NCBI GenBank assembly: GCA_003225055.1
Contig: QIAU01000145.1
Location: forward strand, 1-64,000
Length of the DNA: 64,000 nucleotides
Direction of reading: 5' to 3'
DNA from: Acidobacteriota bacterium
Lineage (GTDB): Bacteria; Acidobacteriota; Terriglobia; Terriglobales; Acidobacteriaceae
Shown here: piece after piece, positions 63,607 to 64,000 of the stretch
How positions within the stretch are numbered: the first letter of the stretch is position 1
Layout: every line of letters starts with the position of its first letter
Made by a program: the position numbers and the translations under genes
Notes under the pieces: model-generated
Seen by the model: the letters and a program-made list of their open reading frames with translations, nothing else
What the model was told of the DNA's origin: nothing
Databases searched by the model: none

Positions 63607-64000
63607 ATGCACTCTTTTCGCGTACATACCGGCATAGTCGCTCCCCTGGATCGGGCTAACGTGGACACCGATCAGATCATCCCCAAACAGTTTCTGAAGC
63701 GCATCGAGCGAACTGGTTTTGGGGAGTTCCTCTTTTTCGATTGGCGACGCAAGAATGGCGGTGACGAGGACCCATCTTTTGTGCTCAACAAGCCCCGCTA
63801 CAAAGGCGCCAGCATCCTGGTTGCTGGCAAAAACTTTGGCTGCGGATCTTCGCGCGAACATGCCGTGTGGGCTCTGGCTGATTTTGGTTTTCGCGCCGTG
63901 ATTGCCCCATCCTTCGCCGACATTTTCGCCAACAATAGCGTTAAGAATGGCTTTCTGACCGTCGTGCTGTCCGAGAACCAAGTCAACGAATTACTCCGGC
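63607..64000 (+). CDS. leuD: 3-isopropylmalate dehydratase small subunit, 3' truncated
   Basis: The first 131 residues of LeuD run off the window end. Start ATG 63607. [49 protein letters not shown] and [18 protein letters not shown] are diagnostic. It pairs with LeuC to isomerise 2- and 3-isopropylmalate. Confidence 0.96.
   Translation, partial: MHSFRVHTGIVAPLDRANVDTDQIIPKQFLKRIERTGFGEFLFFDWRRKNGGDEDPSFVLNKPRYKGASILVAGKNFGCGSSREHAVWALADFGFRAVIAPSFADIFANNSVKNGFLTVVLSENQVNELLR

Noticed and set aside
1-64000. CRISPR arrays, rRNA genes or tRNA genes
   Set aside because: Looked for evenly spaced repeats, rRNA cores and tRNA T-loops; none convincing apart from RNase P RNA.

Overview
The window is a bacterial chromosome segment with moderately high GC. 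It reads as Acidobacteriota (probably class Terriglobia, Koribacter-like). The evidence is MacB/DevC-type permeases without their own ATPase, a Pkn kinase fused to TPRs, DUF2934 and RPEIRRRR-type small proteins, a SAM-I riboswitch on a thrC operon, hopanoid-type glycosyltransferases, and many short intergenic repeats. No 16S rRNA or other decisive marker is present, so this assignment is inference.

Layout. 1-3.6 kb: end of an HlyD-ATPase-permease-permease efflux operon. 3.8-8.6 kb: PAP2 phosphatase, PilZ protein, winged-helix-like protein, then a MarR-type regulator overlapping an arsenite methyltransferase behind a perfect palindromic operator, and a secreted DUF1326-like protein. 8.9-12.2 kb: Ser/Thr kinase-TPR receptor and a small cytochrome c. 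12.5-13.4 kb: a decayed Crp/Fnr gene and a histidine-kinase/receiver remnant. 13.4-20.2 kb: ArnT-like and HpnI-like membrane glycosyltransferases, two MacB-type permeases, a DMT transporter. 20.6-26.8 kb: RNase P RNA followed by an accessory zone with VapBC, an integrase stub, small Acidobacteria-type proteins, and fragments of HEAT, sigma-factor and PhnB-like genes. 26.8-32.2 kb: membrane protein, SGNH hydrolase, GH2 glycosidase, DUF5519 protein, tiny basic protein.

32.2-46.8 kb is housekeeping: GT4 glycosyltransferase, glyA, rpiB, hydrolase, then a minus-strand thrC-sulfur carrier-hom operon preceded by a SAM-I riboswitch and terminator, then ddl, Trm112-like, folD, coaE, an HtrA protease and a YjbR protein. 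46.9-53.4 kb: gamma-glutamyltransferase, sugar isomerase, asnS, arginase, lone permease. 53.5-55.7 kb: a wrecked IS66-type element carrying a DruA-like (DUF4338) gene. 55.7-64 kb: unknown conserved protein, DUF6798-like membrane protein, two GT2 enzymes, an EXORDIUM-like secreted protein, a DUF4440 protein, a broken cupin gene, leuC and the start of leuD.

The most informative unit is the riboswitch operon. SAM sensing is placed over thrC, a ThiS/MoaD-type carrier ending Gly-Gly-Cys-Asn, and homoserine dehydrogenase. That suggests protein-thiocarboxylate-dependent homocysteine/methionine synthesis of the HcyS type. Second is the MarR-ArsM locus, with a clear operator, paired cysteines in the regulator, and a frame conflict that could be a fusion, a frameshift or an overlap.
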